From Trichomonas tenax (lineage: Eukaryota > Parabasalia > Trichomonadida > Trichomonadidae): a stretch of 36,953 nt of DNA. The number at the start of each line of letters is the position of its first letter. The first letter of the stretch is position 1. This document shows positions 27,565 to 35,885 of the stretch, piece after piece. The DNA is taken from positions 1 through 36,953 of the forward strand of contig JALKBU010000487.1 in assembly GCA_023091735.1 (NCBI GenBank). Direction: 5' to 3'. Position numbers and translations under genes: made by a program. Below the pieces are notes generated by a model. The model did no database searches. It saw only the letters and a list, made by a program, of their open reading frames with translations, and was not told the origin of the DNA.

Positions 27565-29163
27565 ATGTTAAGTCTTCTTTTCGGCCTTATTTCGTGCAGC
27601 CAGTTCGTTCCCTTTGTTTCAGAGGAGACGATGATGCTGTTCACCATGAATCTGACTGAAATTGCCAAAGTTGTCGAAGAGGCGCCGAGAGTCGTTGTTT
27701 ATCTCCATGAAAGAATGGATCCAGCAAGCGGTGCTTCTCGTGCAAAGCTTGCAGAGGCTATCAGACTATTCCCCGATCTCATTTTCATCCAGTTAAACTC
27801 AGATCAAGCTGAACCTTTGATCGAACAACTTAATGCTTCAGCACCACACTTATTGTTCTACAACAAGGGAGATCTTTGGTCACACTGCCAATTCCCGGCT
27901 TCTGAAACAGCTTTGTTATATCTTCTTAATTTGTTCGAAGAAGGCGAAAGAGCACCTGTTTCTTCAATGACAGGCTTCCTTAAGGCCCTGGGAACATCAC
28001 ACTACACACTTTTATATCCAAAAGATGAAAGAAATCAATCAACACACGCGCATAGATTTGCTTCAACAATCATCGGATTTATCGATTTACTGCCTTTCAC
28101 ACCAGACCTTGCTGCTCAGCTTGGACTCAACAACTCTCAGATGTACCTTTTCAGGCTCGAAGATGTTTCTTTGATCCCAGTTAGTGATAATATTTCTGAG
28201 ATTGTTGCTGCAACAGTTCCAGACTATTGCAGAATTTCTCCAGAAATGATGACAAGCGATTTGAGTTTGCTAGTTGGTGTTGTTATTAACAGAGTCACAC
28301 CACCTGTCGTCACTTACCTCGAGAAGGTCGCAGAAGCAAAGAAGGAAGGTGTTAAAGTTGGATTCTTTGACAGAGCGCTTCATGATATAGTTAATTCATC
28401 TGTCAGCAACTCGTTAGGCGAACTTCCTTCCGTTGTTACTATGCAGAGTTTAATCAGGCAGTACTTTGAGCTTCCTTCTGAAATCAACGCTCAAATGATC
28501 AACGAAGAGCCAGAGAAGGCTGCAGAATTAACAATCAAATTCCTTGATAATCTTCCAAGTCCAAAGCATCCATCAGAGCCAGTTCCAACAGAGCAAACAG
28601 GCATCATCAAGAAATTAGTCGGCTTCACACATGATGAATTTGTTGACCAGGAAGACAAAGACGTCCTTGTTCTCTATATTTCTCCAGATACAATTCAGAC
28701 TAAGCTTTACTGCACAATCGTTGAAGAGGCAGCAGCGACAATTAAGAACAATGGATTAGGCGATCTCATTGAGTTTGGCGTTATCAACACAACACGTAAC
28801 TACGCCAAAAAATATCCATTCATGGCTGCTGCCCCTCACATTCACTTCTATCCAGCTCACAACAAGTCTGCTAGCATGGCTTATTACTCACAGCCAACAA
28901 TGGAGGATGTCTTGAGATTCATTAAGCGCTATGGTGGTGAGAAATACAATAAGATTGAAGTCAAGGAAGCGACAAAGAACGAAATTACTTTAGAAATTGT
29001 TCAAATCTATGCTTTAGTCAGAAGCCTCGATGATGATTCTCAAGCTAAGGCATTTGCAAGACTTGAAGAGCTTCTTCCAACATTAGGATCCAATCTTCAT
29101 GACATGAACAATATGGTATTTGGTGAAGGCTGGAACGAGACAAAGCCAGAGCAACAAGAATAA
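27565..29163 (+). CDS. Redox-inactive PDI-like secretory-pathway protein
   Basis: 532 residues from the ATG at 27565. The frame opens 45 nt earlier, but the second ATG gives a proper signal peptide (MLSLLFGLISCSQFVPF). Thioredoxin-like folds follow: an N-terminal one with APRVVVYLHERMDPASGASR, where the CxxC site should be but no cysteines occur, and a later one from about residue 365 (DVLVLYISPDTIQTKLYCTI), again without CxxC, continuing FPFMAAAPHIHFYPA-like text with the cis-proline position (AAAPHI). NxS/T sites (NKSA, NNSQ, NQST) suggest glycosylation. Non-catalytic PDI relatives (ERp27, ERp44-like) bind clients or partners rather than oxidise them. No KDEL-type tail: it ends KPEQQE. The stop overlaps TAAA. 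Confidence 0.7.
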   Translation: MLSLLFGLISCSQFVPFVSEETMMLFTMNLTEIAKVVEEAPRVVVYLHERMDPASGASRAKLAEAIRLFPDLIFIQLNSDQAEPLIEQLNASAPHLLFYNKGDLWSHCQFPASETALLYLLNLFEEGERAPVSSMTGFLKALGTSHYTLLYPKDERNQSTHAHRFASTIIGFIDLLPFTPDLAAQLGLNNSQMYLFRLEDVSLIPVSDNISEIVAATVPDYCRISPEMMTSDLSLLVGVVINRVTPPVVTYLEKVAEAKKEGVKVGFFDRALHDIVNSSVSNSLGELPSVVTMQSLIRQYFELPSEINAQMINEEPEKAAELTIKFLDNLPSPKHPSEPVPTEQTGIIKKLVGFTHDEFVDQEDKDVLVLYISPDTIQTKLYCTIVEEAAATIKNNGLGDLIEFGVINTTRNYAKKYPFMAAAPHIHFYPAHNKSASMAYYSQPTMEDVLRFIKRYGGEKYNKIEVKEATKNEITLEIVQIYALVRSLDDDSQAKAFARLEELLPTLGSNLHDMNNMVFGEGWNETKPEQQE

Positions 29164-29445
29164 AAATTCGTTTTTATTCTACAAAAATTAGCAATTTTTA
29201 ACAGTGTTAACTTAAATTAGTAACACAGATGTTCTATAGCTCTTATAATGCATATGGTATAATTTGTAGTTCAAATTATATTTTGAATCTTATTCATTGT
29301 GATGAAAAATAAGAATCAAGAGCAATAGATACGATTTCTATTTTTGGGCATAATAATTTAAGAAATAGAATGTATTATTTAGAATCCTATTTAGTGAGAA
29401 ATCAAAAACAACAAAATTTCATATTAAAAAAAATTGAAAAAGTAC
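29164..29445. other. Spacer between the PDI-like gene and the tRNA
   Basis: AT-rich; no gene. The oligo-T tract on the minus strand just after the tRNA (29431-29442) is its pol III terminator. Confidence 0.5.
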
Positions 29446-29516
29446 TGCACCGCCCGGGAATCGAACCCGGACCCCCACCTTGGCAAGGTGAAATTCTACC
29501 ATTAGACCAGCGGTGC
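29446..29516 (-). tRNA. tRNA-Gly (anticodon GCC)
   Basis: 71 nt on the minus strand. A perfect 7-bp acceptor stem GCACCGC/GCGGTGC, A box TGGTCTAATGG, anticodon stem-loop around CTTGCCAAG with GCC at 29482-29484, B box GGTTCGATTCC in the T-arm, and discriminator A. There is no intron and no encoded CCA. Oligo-T runs follow within ~5-15 nt for RNA polymerase III termination. It reads GGC/GGT glycine codons. Confidence 0.97.
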
Positions 29517-30012
29517 TACACATTATTTAAAAAAAATATTATTTAACATTAAAATATCAATCATAACTGGAATGATTTGATGAAAAATATTCATCCCTTC
29601 GTCATTGTCCCCAAAATCTTATGGCTATAGCGTCTGTAGGTCCTATCGACCATTCTCCACTTTTCCAATCATGAATTTAATTTTTTTGTATCTATATCAA
29701 CTTCAATTTTCAACTATCGTTCCTTCACGTTGTCTGCACTCAATTTCTCCATTGATACCCACTGTCAATAGACTCTTAATTGGATCCATTTCTCAACTTC
29801 AATGAACTTTTTGGAAAAATCGAATTTTATCTTACAAATAGCTTTTTATTCTACTACCGAGCCATAAAATCAAATAAAATCAACAAAACCGATTATTTTT
29901 TTTTTTCACACAAAAACAAACCGCATAAATAACATTTACTCAGTATAGAGCGACTAAAGATACAACAAAATGATCAATCAAGAAATGAATAGTTTACAAA
30001 ATAGTCAGAAAC
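29517..30012. other. Spacer upstream of the two-RRM gene
   Basis: A 66-codon open frame at 29605-29805 is not supported. The frame of the two-RRM protein extends upstream into 29970, but the initiator at 30013 places that part before the transcript start. Confidence 0.5.
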
Positions 30013-30020
30013 TCACTTTT
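30013..30020 (+). promoter_or_regulatory. Initiator-like TCACTTTT
   Basis: TCACTTTTTGG with A+1 at 30015, 21 nt before the ATG at 30036. It decides between the two in-frame ATGs of the RRM gene. Confidence 0.6.
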
Positions 30021-30035
30021 TGGTCGGCCACAGCA

Positions 30036-30614
30036 ATGTCTGCCCCGAACACCTCGATTTTCGTCAACAACATCTCCTTCTCTGCTTCCACACAGGCCCT
30101 TGGTGATGCCTTCGCCCAAATTGCTCCAGTCAAGAGCGCTCGCATCATCACAACACGCTTCCGCGGAAAAGTTATTTCCCGTGGATTCGGCTTTGTCGAG
30201 TTCGAGACAAAGGAGGGACTCCAGAAGGCTCTCGCTGCCCCACCAGTCACAATCTCAGGCCGCACAGTCAAGGTAACAGAAGCCCGCCCACAGGTTCGCA
30301 AACCACGCGATACAGCTTACGCCGCATTCCTTCCAAAGGATGTTACAGAGGATGCTCTCAAGGATAAGTTCGCTGCTTACAAGCCAATCAACTGCAAGGT
30401 CATCAAACCACGCAATGAGAACCACAGCCCATACGCTTTCATCCAGTTTGAAACCGAGGAGCTCCAGATCAATGCTGTCAAGGAGAATGGTAAATTCTCC
30501 CTCGATGGCACTGCTCAGTCCACACTCAGGCATTCCTTCAGGCCATTCAACTCTCCAAACCCACGCCCACCAATGCGCCGCCACCGCTTCAACCGCGCTC
30601 CAACAGCTCAGTAA
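30036..30614 (+). CDS. RNA-binding protein with two RRMs
   Basis: 192 residues from ATG at MSAPNTSIFV. The frame extends 22 codons further up to another ATG (29970), but the TCACTTTT initiator at 30013 puts the start here. RRM1 (~6-80): RNP2 SIFVNNISF and RNP1 RGFGFVEF, both complete. RRM2 (~92-160): TAYAAFLPKDVTEDALKDKF as RNP2/alpha1 and SPYAFIQF as RNP1. The tail is Pro/Arg-rich (NPRPPMRRHRFNR). Codon use is the most C-rich of the window (TTC, CTC, CGC, AAG), indicating high expression. Probably an abundant nuclear or cytoplasmic mRNA-binding protein; no sub-family is assigned. The stop overlaps TAAA. Confidence 0.85.
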   Translation: MSAPNTSIFVNNISFSASTQALGDAFAQIAPVKSARIITTRFRGKVISRGFGFVEFETKEGLQKALAAPPVTISGRTVKVTEARPQVRKPRDTAYAAFLPKDVTEDALKDKFAAYKPINCKVIKPRNENHSPYAFIQFETEELQINAVKENGKFSLDGTAQSTLRHSFRPFNSPNPRPPMRRHRFNRAPTAQ

Positions 30615-30898
30615 ATAGAATAATTTACTAGTTTGTAACTAAGTTTAATCTTTCATATTTTATTAATTATCTATCAATCATCAATTTTCCATAACAATAC
30701 ATAACATTCATCTTATGCCTTTTGCCCTTTTATGATTTTTTTTGTTGATATCAGATTTTATATTTTTTTGCTCTCTATTAGATGTTGAGCTTATATATAG
30801 CTTATAAAAACTTCGGAAGGTTGGAAATCGAATATTTAAAAGATGACGATATAACAGAAATTCGAAATTTCGAAATATCCAAAAATAATAGTATAAAT

Positions 30899-31573
30899 TT
30901 ACTTTCCTTCAAGCTCCTTCATTGCAGCCATCATAGCTGTTAATGCAATATCATAAGCTCCTTCTCTGAATGCTTCTTGTGCGATCTTTGTTAATTTGAG
31001 GTGCTTTGGATCATCCGTTGGCATAGATGGTGCAGCAGGCTCTGGCTGGTAGTAAGTATTCGATGCAGCTGGTGGCTGATATGGATTGGAAGCAGCTGGT
31101 GTAGAACCTGGAATTTCCAAAGAAGGATCATCTGGCATGTCACCCATTGCATCCTGAGTCGTTGCTTGTTCTAATATTTGTTGACATCTATTTAATCTAG
31201 TTTGTGTAGAATTTTTCATTGATCCGTAAACAGATGTGGCGGCAAATGCTATGTATGCTAATTTAATGAGATCAATGCGATTCTGTGAAATATCTGCAGC
31301 AACCATAATTTTACTTCCAAAAGAATCGAGTGTTTCAGCATCAGCGCATGGTTTTCCGGCAATAAGACCCTTGAGAATATTTCTAGCTGCGAGGCCGGCT
31401 GGATCTTGAACTTCGATAGAAATCATGAAATTATCAATCAAACAAATTCCGTAATTAGCAAAAGCGACAGATATTGTCGGAAGGTCCCTCTGCATCATCT
31501 CTGCGAACTGAAGGACAATCTCAAGTCCTGGAACTGTCTGCGCGTAGTCGATAGAAACGTTGAAATAAGTCAT
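30899..31573 (-). CDS. Vta1/LIP5-like ESCRT-III/Vps4 cofactor
   Basis: 224 residues, ATG start, stop in TAAA. The helical N-terminal ~145 residues fit the tandem MIT region of Vta1: a helix containing LQFAEMMQRDLPTISVAFAN then YGICL (family pattern: A-x-E-hydrophobic-x-x-RDP-x-hydrophobic-A-Y), and a later helix IKLAYIAFAATSVYGSMKNS resembling the F-Y-T-A-S-x-hydrophobic-I-D-V segment. A Pro/Tyr-rich linker (YQPPAASNTYYQPEPAAPS) follows, and the last ~40 residues (LTKIAQEAFREGAYDIALTA ...) match the C-terminal dimerisation hairpin that activates Vps4. The three-part layout is diagnostic, though sequence identity is low. Role: multivesicular-body sorting and membrane scission. Confidence 0.6.
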   Translation of the reverse strand: MTYFNVSIDYAQTVPGLEIVLQFAEMMQRDLPTISVAFANYGICLIDNFMISIEVQDPAGLAARNILKGLIAGKPCADAETLDSFGSKIMVAADISQNRIDLIKLAYIAFAATSVYGSMKNSTQTRLNRCQQILEQATTQDAMGDMPDDPSLEIPGSTPAASNPYQPPAASNTYYQPEPAAPSMPTDDPKHLKLTKIAQEAFREGAYDIALTAMMAAMKELEGK

Positions 31574-31582
31574 CTAAAAAAT

Positions 31583-31612
31583 AAAAGTGTCAAATCACCG
31601 AATGAAAAGTGA
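31583..31612 (-). promoter_or_regulatory. Tandem start elements ACACTTTT and TCACTTTT
   Basis: On the sense strand TCACTTTT (31605-31612) and ACACTTTT (31583-31590) lie 22 nt apart upstream of the ATG at 31573. The distal copy is inside ATGTCACTTTT, as at two other genes. Confidence 0.5.
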
Positions 31613-31700
31613 CATTTTGTTGGCATTATTTAATTTTCGTCAATCGGGTCATCAACCAAATGAAAGCTCTGTGTCAGACTATTATATAAAGAAAATGGTT

Positions 31701-32294
31701 TCAGCCCGTTTTATCATTGGAAAAGTTAATCGAAAGAGTCCATAATGTCTGATTGGAATTGGACTTCTGTGTGTATGATATAGACGATATTGCGGTAGAA
31801 TCGATGAGATTTTGCAGTTTGATTGAGATATTTTGTTGAATTTCTTTCTCTGTTGTTTTATTTTGTGGTTTCTGTTGTGGCATAGGCTGTACTTGTTGTA
31901 TGGCTGGTTCCGGTGCTTTTGGCTTGAAATTTGACCTTTTTTTATTGTTTGAGAGCTTCTTTGGCGCGTAATCTTCGAATCTGAATGTTGCTGAATGTAA
32001 ATCTTCCAATATTTCGGACTGATTCGATGGCTCTAATTGGCTGACAAGAATTCTTCCTCTTTCTTGTACTTGAAACATCTGTTGATAGTATTCATTGTCG
32101 ATAGCATAAACGCGCTGTGTTGAGATTAATGATTCGATGTTTTTGCTGTTATAATATTTGACCGACCACAAATTCGAAGAATTATCAACGATTTTCCCCT
32201 TGAATATGTCGTAACCGTTGACATCTAAGACAAAAACATCCATGCCGACTCCAATTCCTGAGTCACAAACTTGAACAGGATCTGATGAAATCAT
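31701..32294 (-). CDS. Small protein with a chromo-barrel/Tudor-like N-terminus
   Basis: 197 residues from the ATG at 32294 (MISSDPVQVC). The frame runs further up without good context, and a TCATTTTT initiator 18 nt upstream selects this start. Residues ~17-70 (GMDVFVLDVNGYDIFKGKIV ... WSVKYYNS ... QRVYAID) alternate like the beta-barrel of MRG/EAF3 chromo or Tudor domains: a first strand, then YxAKIVD-like FKGKIVD, VKYY and a final RVYxxD. The classical aromatic cage is not fully visible. The rest is a Lys/Pro/Gln-rich disordered linker and a short beta-rich tail (LWTLSINFSN). A chromatin or acetyltransferase-complex subunit is plausible but unproven. Stop TGA. Confidence 0.55.
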   Translation of the reverse strand: MISSDPVQVCDSGIGVGMDVFVLDVNGYDIFKGKIVDNSSNLWSVKYYNSKNIESLISTQRVYAIDNEYYQQMFQVQERGRILVSQLEPSNQSEILEDLHSATFRFEDYAPKKLSNNKKRSNFKPKAPEPAIQQVQPMPQQKPQNKTTEKEIQQNISIKLQNLIDSTAISSISYTQKSNSNQTLWTLSINFSNDKTG

Positions 32295-32306
32295 AAAACG
32301 GATTTT

Positions 32307-32314
32307 AAAAATGA
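32307..32314 (-). promoter_or_regulatory. Initiator-like TCATTTTT
   Basis: The sense strand reads TTCATTTTTAAAATCC, A+1 at 32312, with an 18-nt leader to the ATG at 32294. Confidence 0.5.
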
Positions 32315-32668
32315 ATTTTGTAGCTTTTGAAATATTTCTTTTGGTTGAACATGGATCCAAATTAGATAACAAAATATGATACATATCCAATATCGATTCA
32401 CAATTAACAACATTTAGCATTTTAACATATATAATATATCTCAACAAATCTTTGTCGTTATATTATATTAATATTTTTAAATAAAACTGTATTATATTTT
32501 GAGATTTAATAATTATCAATTTCTAGCTTAAATATCTATAGAAATTTTATATTTATGAACATAGGCACGCGTTCGAATGTTTAAATAGGATGTTTATGCT
32601 TAATAAATTTTTGAAATTAATATTTTCAGAAAGATTTTGTGATTTGATAACTGACATCAATAAAGAGT
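32315..32668. other. AT-rich spacer
   Basis: Nothing recognised. An in-frame extension of the upstream gene continues to 32447 but opens with TTG and is probably non-coding. Confidence 0.45.
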
Positions 32669-33202
32669 TTATTGCTTTGTGCGTGCAGCTTCTGCAGCGG
32701 CCTCTTTCAAAGAATTGACCAAAGAGGTCATTTCTTCTTCGTTGCATGTAAAATCAAGGTGTGATCCACCCTCAATATCTAAATGGACAAAGAACAATGG
32801 CTTCAAAATAGATCCTGTTTCGCTATTAGAAACAGCATAATCTAAACGCCAGCTGCATCCGACAATCTTTGGATAACCAGCTGATATTGTTGCGAGCTTA
32901 GCACGAATTAAATCAACTTTCGCTGTATATTGATTGGCGATGAATTCAACGATTGAATCTTTAAGTCCAGAATCGCGGAGGACTGGTTTCATTGTTTCTG
33001 CGAAAGACCCCTGACGAGCGAATAATGTGAATAAGGCTGCGAGACCGATCTGAGCATTAGCTTCGTTTCCTTGAAGATCATTTGCTGTTTCTGGTTCTAA
33101 TAATGTTTTGATTGTTAATTCTGTAATTGCTTTGATGCGATTTTCATCTAAACCTGCCAATTGCTTCAATGCAGCAATATTAGAGCTGGAAAGAGATGTC
33201 AT
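32669..33202 (-). CDS. COMM-domain protein
   Basis: 177 residues, ATG start, stop in TAAA. The N-terminal ~100 residues are helical (ALKQLAGLDENRIKAITELT and following), as in the COMMD HN domain. The COMM domain (~108-170) is clear: YPKIVGCSWRLDYAVSNSET (family W-R-hydrophobic-D-Y), then LKPLFFVHLDI, FTCNEEEMTSLVNSLKEA (family F-x-hydrophobic-x-x-E-x-hydrophobic-x-x-L-hydrophobic-x-x-L). COMMD proteins assemble the CCC/Commander complex that recycles endosomal cargo with retriever and WASH, fitting the nearby Vta1-like endosomal gene in theme only. The exact COMMD number is not assignable here. Confidence 0.85.
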   Translation of the reverse strand: MTSLSSSNIAALKQLAGLDENRIKAITELTIKTLLEPETANDLQGNEANAQIGLAALFTLFARQGSFAETMKPVLRDSGLKDSIVEFIANQYTAKVDLIRAKLATISAGYPKIVGCSWRLDYAVSNSETGSILKPLFFVHLDIEGGSHLDFTCNEEEMTSLVNSLKEAAAEAARTKQ

Positions 33203-33215
33203 TTAAAATATTATT

Positions 33216-33240
33216 AAAAGTGACATTTTTCGAAAAGTGC
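33216..33240 (-). promoter_or_regulatory. Tandem start elements GCACTTTT and TCACTTTT
   Basis: The sense strand reads GCACTTTTCGAAAAATG, then TCACTTTT (33216-33223), A+1 at 33221, with a 19-nt leader to the ATG at 33202. Confidence 0.55.
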
Positions 33241-33317
33241 CAAAATTAAAATTCTCTAATTTCATAATCTATAATCGCTACTCCACATAGAAACACATTC
33301 CATCGATTTTTAAAAGC

Positions 33318-33340
33318 AAAAAAAAAAAAAAAAAAAAAAC
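33318..33340. repeat. A23 homopolymer
   Basis: 23 consecutive A on the plus strand, between the COMMD gene promoter and the 3' end of the ARM/HEAT-like gene. Confidence 0.9.
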
Positions 33341-33375
33341 AAATATTTTTTATTTCATTTTTGGATTTTATAAAT

Positions 33376-34650
33376 CTAGTCTTCTGGCAAGAATTGTGAT
33401 GAAAACTCGAGGAAGTGGATTGATTCAGGTAATGATGAAAGCTCTTCACTTTCGGATATAATATCTCTGGTTGCTATTATAAAATTAACAAATTGTGGTT
33501 CAGTGTTCCCTTGCACTATATGTCTGTGAAGAATTTGCTCAATGATATTAATGAAATAAACAAAATAATTTTTGAATTCTAAATATCTTTGGCAAATTTC
33601 ACATATAATCTGTTCATGTTCTATGTATTGATTAACATCAATATAATGCATCAAGGCAAGTGTAATGCGCACTGATGCATCAAATGGCAATTGTTGAATT
33701 TGATTTAAAATATCAAAAACTTGATCTTGACTAATCAAAGTTTTCCAATTCTCACAGTTTTGTATAAGCAAATGACTGACTGATAATGCTGCCTCAGAAC
33801 TTTCACAGTCACATATAAATTGAAAAGTTTCATCCAAAACATTTGGAGGAGGATTGATATATGCTGCAATCTCAAATGCATATTGTGCAAGCTTCTGGTT
33901 GAATGGCTGTATACATGTTGGTATGATATCGATCAGTCTTTGATCGATATCAAAATTGAATTTTTCTAATAGTTTGATGATACACTTGATAATCTTGTAT
34001 TTAGCAAGTTCATCGTATGCATCAATGTGATTCAATAATATTTGATACAAATTATGTGCAAATTCAGGATCTGAGTGTGCTATGCATGTTTGAATTAAGC
34101 GAACAGTTGGTATCCTTGGCATTAATCTATCTAATAATGAAAAGAACTCTTCTTTCTTAAATGAAAGCAATATTTCAGGTGATATTATCATTTTTTGAAT
34201 GATTTCAATGATATTCAAAAGTATATCCTCATCAGCATCTTTTATTGTAGTTAGGTGGAAAATTAAACTCATGAATCGTTCATCAGAACGCAATCTCTCA
34301 ATTAATGCTTCATCGAAATCAATTAAATGAAAGCTTGAAATGATTTTTGCCAATACTTCAACGGGTATATCAAGCTGGAGTATAGAAAGGAACATGCCAA
34401 GAGGGAAATTATTTTGATAAGAATTATATTGATTACAAATTGCGAAATATCTGCATACATTTGTTAAAGTATCGATTATTTGCTGTTTCTCGCTTTCTAT
34501 TTGGTTATTTCTAATGATCTGATTGATATACATCAAATTCATGTTAAATTTCTCTGTTTCTTGCAATAAAACTTCATCTGGGAGACTAAGTTTGTCACCA
34601 GAATCGGTTTTTATTCTCTGTTTTGCTATTGATTCTTCTTTGTACAACAA
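33376..34650 (-). CDS. ARM/HEAT-like solenoid protein with damaged or non-ATG start
   Basis: About 424 codons are open from 34650, but the frame opens with TTG; the first in-frame ATG is at 34542, 36 codons in. On the sense strand the expected start position reads CAATTGTTGTAC, behind an initiator-like TCACTTTA, so a single extra T seems to have split the start codon. Residues 10-36 (QRIKTDSGDKLSLPDEVLLQ ...) look like genuine protein. The body is consecutive helix pairs (GMFLSILQLDIPVEVLAKII, ILLNIIEIIQKMIISPEILL, YKIIKCIIKLLEKFNFDIDQ), an ARM/HEAT solenoid, with the same size and A/T-rich codon use as the paralogue at 23537-24874. It may be a young pseudogene, an assembly error or a gene starting at 34542. 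Stop TAG. Confidence 0.65.
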   Translation of the reverse strand: MLYKEESIAKQRIKTDSGDKLSLPDEVLLQETEKFNMNLMYINQIIRNNQIESEKQQIIDTLTNVCRYFAICNQYNSYQNNFPLGMFLSILQLDIPVEVLAKIISSFHLIDFDEALIERLRSDERFMSLIFHLTTIKDADEDILLNIIEIIQKMIISPEILLSFKKEEFFSLLDRLMPRIPTVRLIQTCIAHSDPEFAHNLYQILLNHIDAYDELAKYKIIKCIIKLLEKFNFDIDQRLIDIIPTCIQPFNQKLAQYAFEIAAYINPPPNVLDETFQFICDCESSEAALSVSHLLIQNCENWKTLISQDQVFDILNQIQQLPFDASVRITLALMHYIDVNQYIEHEQIICEICQRYLEFKNYFVYFINIIEQILHRHIVQGNTEPQFVNFIIATRDIISESEELSSLPESIHFLEFSSQFLPED

Positions 34651-35110
34651 TTGTTTTCCAACTTAATGTAAAGTGAAGTTGAGACCGCTTTCAAAAGTTG
34701 ATTCTTCAGTAGCACATTAAGGAACTATATGTCTGATATGCTGATTAACAGATATTATTTTAAAGAACATAAAATATTCAAAAAATAAAGTATTTCATGG
34801 ATATATTTAGTAACAAGACGTTGAAATGTATATGTGAATAGACTAATAGAGCTCAAACAAGAAATATATAATTATGGAAAAAATACCGGTTCTTAGTTTG
34901 CATGCAAAGTATCTAAGGTATAACTGCCTTACTGCTAATTAGCAAAGATACAAGTCTATAAAAGCTGACCAAATAATGTCAAAAAAATGGATCGAGATTT
35001 TGTTGATATAAATCACAAATTCTATTAAATATGATTATTGCGGAACAACTCATAAAGGATACACGCGTTAAAGAGACATTTTCATCGAAAAAATAAAAAT
35101 ATGGCGACGA
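34651..35110. other. Spacer without a gene
   Basis: AT-rich. It contains the initiator-like TTCACTTTACATT of the ARM/HEAT-like gene (sense strand, about 34665-34677); nothing else is recognised. Confidence 0.45.
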
Positions 35111-35470
35111 TTAATAACTCTCAAACGTTGGGAAGGGCCAAGAACCCTTCATCTGTTCCTCTAAATTGTCGATGATGTTATTATCTTGTGTTATAGTCGA
35201 TCGGCTCACATAATTTCGATATAACGATTCCGCTTGTGCTTTATCTTGGAACACGATAGTGAAATTTTTGGATGGTGTTTTAACGGTGTACGTGAACCCA
35301 TCGTCTTTCAATATAAAAATTGATTTATTAATCAATATTTCGTGTTTCGACCACAAAGACTTCATCGATTCATACAAAAGTATTCTCTGTATCCCGTGGT
35401 TGCTTGCGACTGTCATAAAAAAGCTGCCCCTGTCTTTTCCTACAGAGACCGAGACAGGTATTTTTTCCAT
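35111..35470 (-). CDS. Small beta-rich protein, unrecognised
   Basis: 119 residues from the ATG at 35470 (MEKIPVSVSVGKDR); the TTG codon before it is not a start. Strand-rich for ~90 residues (SFFMTVASNHGIQRILLYES, KHEILINKSIFILKDDGFTY, KNFTIVFQDKAQAESLYRNY), ending in a helix, which together suggest a PH/EVH1-like fold, although no binding signature is visible. A disordered acidic tail ends WPFPTFESY. No signal peptide or membrane segment. AAAAGTGATAAA lies about 19-30 nt upstream. A real but unassigned gene. Confidence 0.6.
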   Translation of the reverse strand: MEKIPVSVSVGKDRGSFFMTVASNHGIQRILLYESMKSLWSKHEILINKSIFILKDDGFTYTVKTPSKNFTIVFQDKAQAESLYRNYVSRSTITQDNNIIDNLEEQMKGSWPFPTFESY

Positions 35471-35488
35471 CAAAATCTCCGATATTTA

Positions 35489-35496
35489 TCACTTTT
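35489..35496 (-). promoter_or_regulatory. AAAAGTGA box upstream of the small gene
   Basis: Sense-strand AAAAGTGA, 19-26 nt before the ATG at 35470: same box and similar spacing as at the Ytm1 gene. Confidence 0.4.
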
Positions 35497-35660
35497 CGGA
35501 TTAAAATGGGGAAATTTTGAGATTTTACAGATTTTATGTGATTTTTGGTCGTGAAAATGTCTTCACTTTAATACTGTTTAGGAGAGTGTTAGTGTACAGT
35601 GTTATGATTTATTAATGCTGCACAAAAAGATAACGGCATAATTATTTTAAACAGAGCTTT

Positions 35661-35885
35661 ATGTTGATGGTCTATTCCAAGTTAAGCGAGAAAAGTTCAC
35701 TTCTGATTTACAAATATATTGGAAAATTTGTTCAGGACCTAATGCTAAGCATGTGACATTTTATCAGCAAAATCTTTTCCGACATTAAAGAAAAAATATT
35801 GAAATTTCATCATAATGATTGCCAATTAAATTTGTGCTCTATGATGATGCTATCTACTGTCTTTTACATCGATTATGATATTTAA
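35661..35885 (+). pseudogene. Possible relic open frame with one in-frame TGA
   Basis: 31 codons from ATG 35661 to TGA 35754-35756, then 42 more codons in the same frame to TAA 35883-35885 (HFISKIFSDIKEKILKFHHN ...). Weak; could be chance in AT-rich DNA. Confidence 0.18.

Noticed and set aside
253..35675. Shared 14-mer GTTGATGGTCTATT near both window ends (about 253 and 35662)
   Set aside because: A 14-base match between two positions is expected by chance in 37 kb of AT-rich sequence, and the flanks do not align.
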